From Symbiodinium natans (lineage: Eukaryota > Sar > Dinophyceae > Suessiales > Symbiodiniaceae): 22,523 bases of DNA. Numbering within the stretch: position 1 is the stretch's first letter; each line of letters begins with the position of its first letter. The stretch is taken from the NCBI GenBank assembly GCA_905221605.1, contig CAJNDS010001341.1, forward strand, positions 1-22,523, given 5' to 3'. Below are positions 22,259 through 22,523 of this stretch, piece after piece. Under the pieces are notes generated by a model. That model was given only the letters and a program-made list of their open reading frames with translations, made no database searches and was not told the DNA's origin. Made by a program: the position numbers and the translations under genes.

Positions 22259-22264
22259 CTGGGT

Positions 22265-22435
22265 TCCGGGTTTAGGGTTTGGGGTTTGGGGTTTGGGGTT
22301 TTAGGGTTTATAGGGTTTAGGTTTAGGATTCGGGGTTTGGGTTTGGGGTTTGGGGTTTGGGGTTTGGGGTTTGGGGTTTGGGGTTTGGGGTTTGGGGTTT
22401 GGGGTTTGGGGTTTGGGGTTTGGGGTAAAGGTTGG
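22265..22435. repeat. TTTGGGG heptamer array
   Basis: Mostly TTTGGGG (about 20 units) with a few TTTAGGG and TATAGGG units at 22300-22330. Source of the false GFGVWGLG-type open frames. Confidence 0.94.
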
Positions 22436-22523
22436 GGCTTGCGGTTTGGGTTTGGGGGTTTGCGGTTGGGGCTCTAGGGTCTAAACCCTGACCTCCAAAC
22501 CCCCAAGCCCTAAACCCCAAACC

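Noticed and set aside
22286-22520. Plus frame rich in GFGVWGLG and minus frame rich in PQTPNPK
   Set aside because: Both are the TTTGGGG array translated on either strand.

Overview
This looks like nuclear DNA from a eukaryote whose telomere-type heptamer is TTTAGGG (used by plants, green algae and many alveolates). The heptamer, its complement AAACCCT and close variants form dozens of internal arrays that fill much of the window. Between them lie unique islands of roughly 40-130 bp. Many islands read as short GC-rich coding exons with AG acceptors and GT (some GC) donors. I see no bacterial gene layout, rRNA, tRNA or CRISPR. A dinoflagellate or another alveolate such as a coccidian fits best (short exons, GC-rich third positions, GC-AG introns, frequent AG|G acceptors). 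That placement is inference; no marker gene confirms it.

Main content: read on the minus strand from about 22.26 kb down to about 1.16 kb (perhaps 0.93 kb), the islands are consistent with one long gene of at least 35 small exons. Landmarks in order are VVVGGGLVESF (22.2 kb), DAVGISSS (17.8 kb), YWPIGSEK (14.7 kb), YYLGDAGNLENHGVL (13.6 kb), LYDLFGALADF (10.35 kb), FDYSNNAVF (9.1 kb), NKYWGIEAG (6.1 kb), VNIVWVFTEKTANFESLLP (5.4 kb), GWPYLDTF (2.7 kb) and QANLYAAQTEWSLLRD (2.15 kb). This order resembles what I recall of a protist family of patatin-like/cPLA2-like lipases (glycine-rich oxyanion loop, later D-[GA]-G catalytic Asp motif, conserved Trp/Tyr-rich C-terminal half). Family assignment is moderate; coding status of the best exons is stronger. 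Where neighbouring exons can be joined, phases often agree, including a seven-exon run from 10494 to 7916.

Layout: 1-159 poly-G edge; 160-930 arrays with weak islands; 933-5456 C-terminal exons; 5.5-8.0 kb more exons, some open on both strands; 8.0-9.0 kb variant arrays and a hairpin element; 9.0-11.3 kb the best exon chain; 11.3-12.5 kb long arrays plus a dispersed element; 12.58-17.82 kb central exons with both catalytic-type motifs; 17.8-19.4 kb repeat elements; 18.5-22.26 kb N-terminal-side exons; 22.26-22.52 kb TTTGGGG array. The start codon and 5' end lie outside the window or were not recognised.

The unusual feature is how arrays and gene fit together. Many introns open directly with a repeat unit used as donor (exon|GTTTAGGG). 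About two thirds of exons are flanked so that, in the transcript, the intron starts G-rich (TTTAGGG) and ends C-rich (CCCTAAA), so the two intron ends could pair. Several non-telomeric elements (two hairpin families, two dispersed repeats) sit inside the introns.
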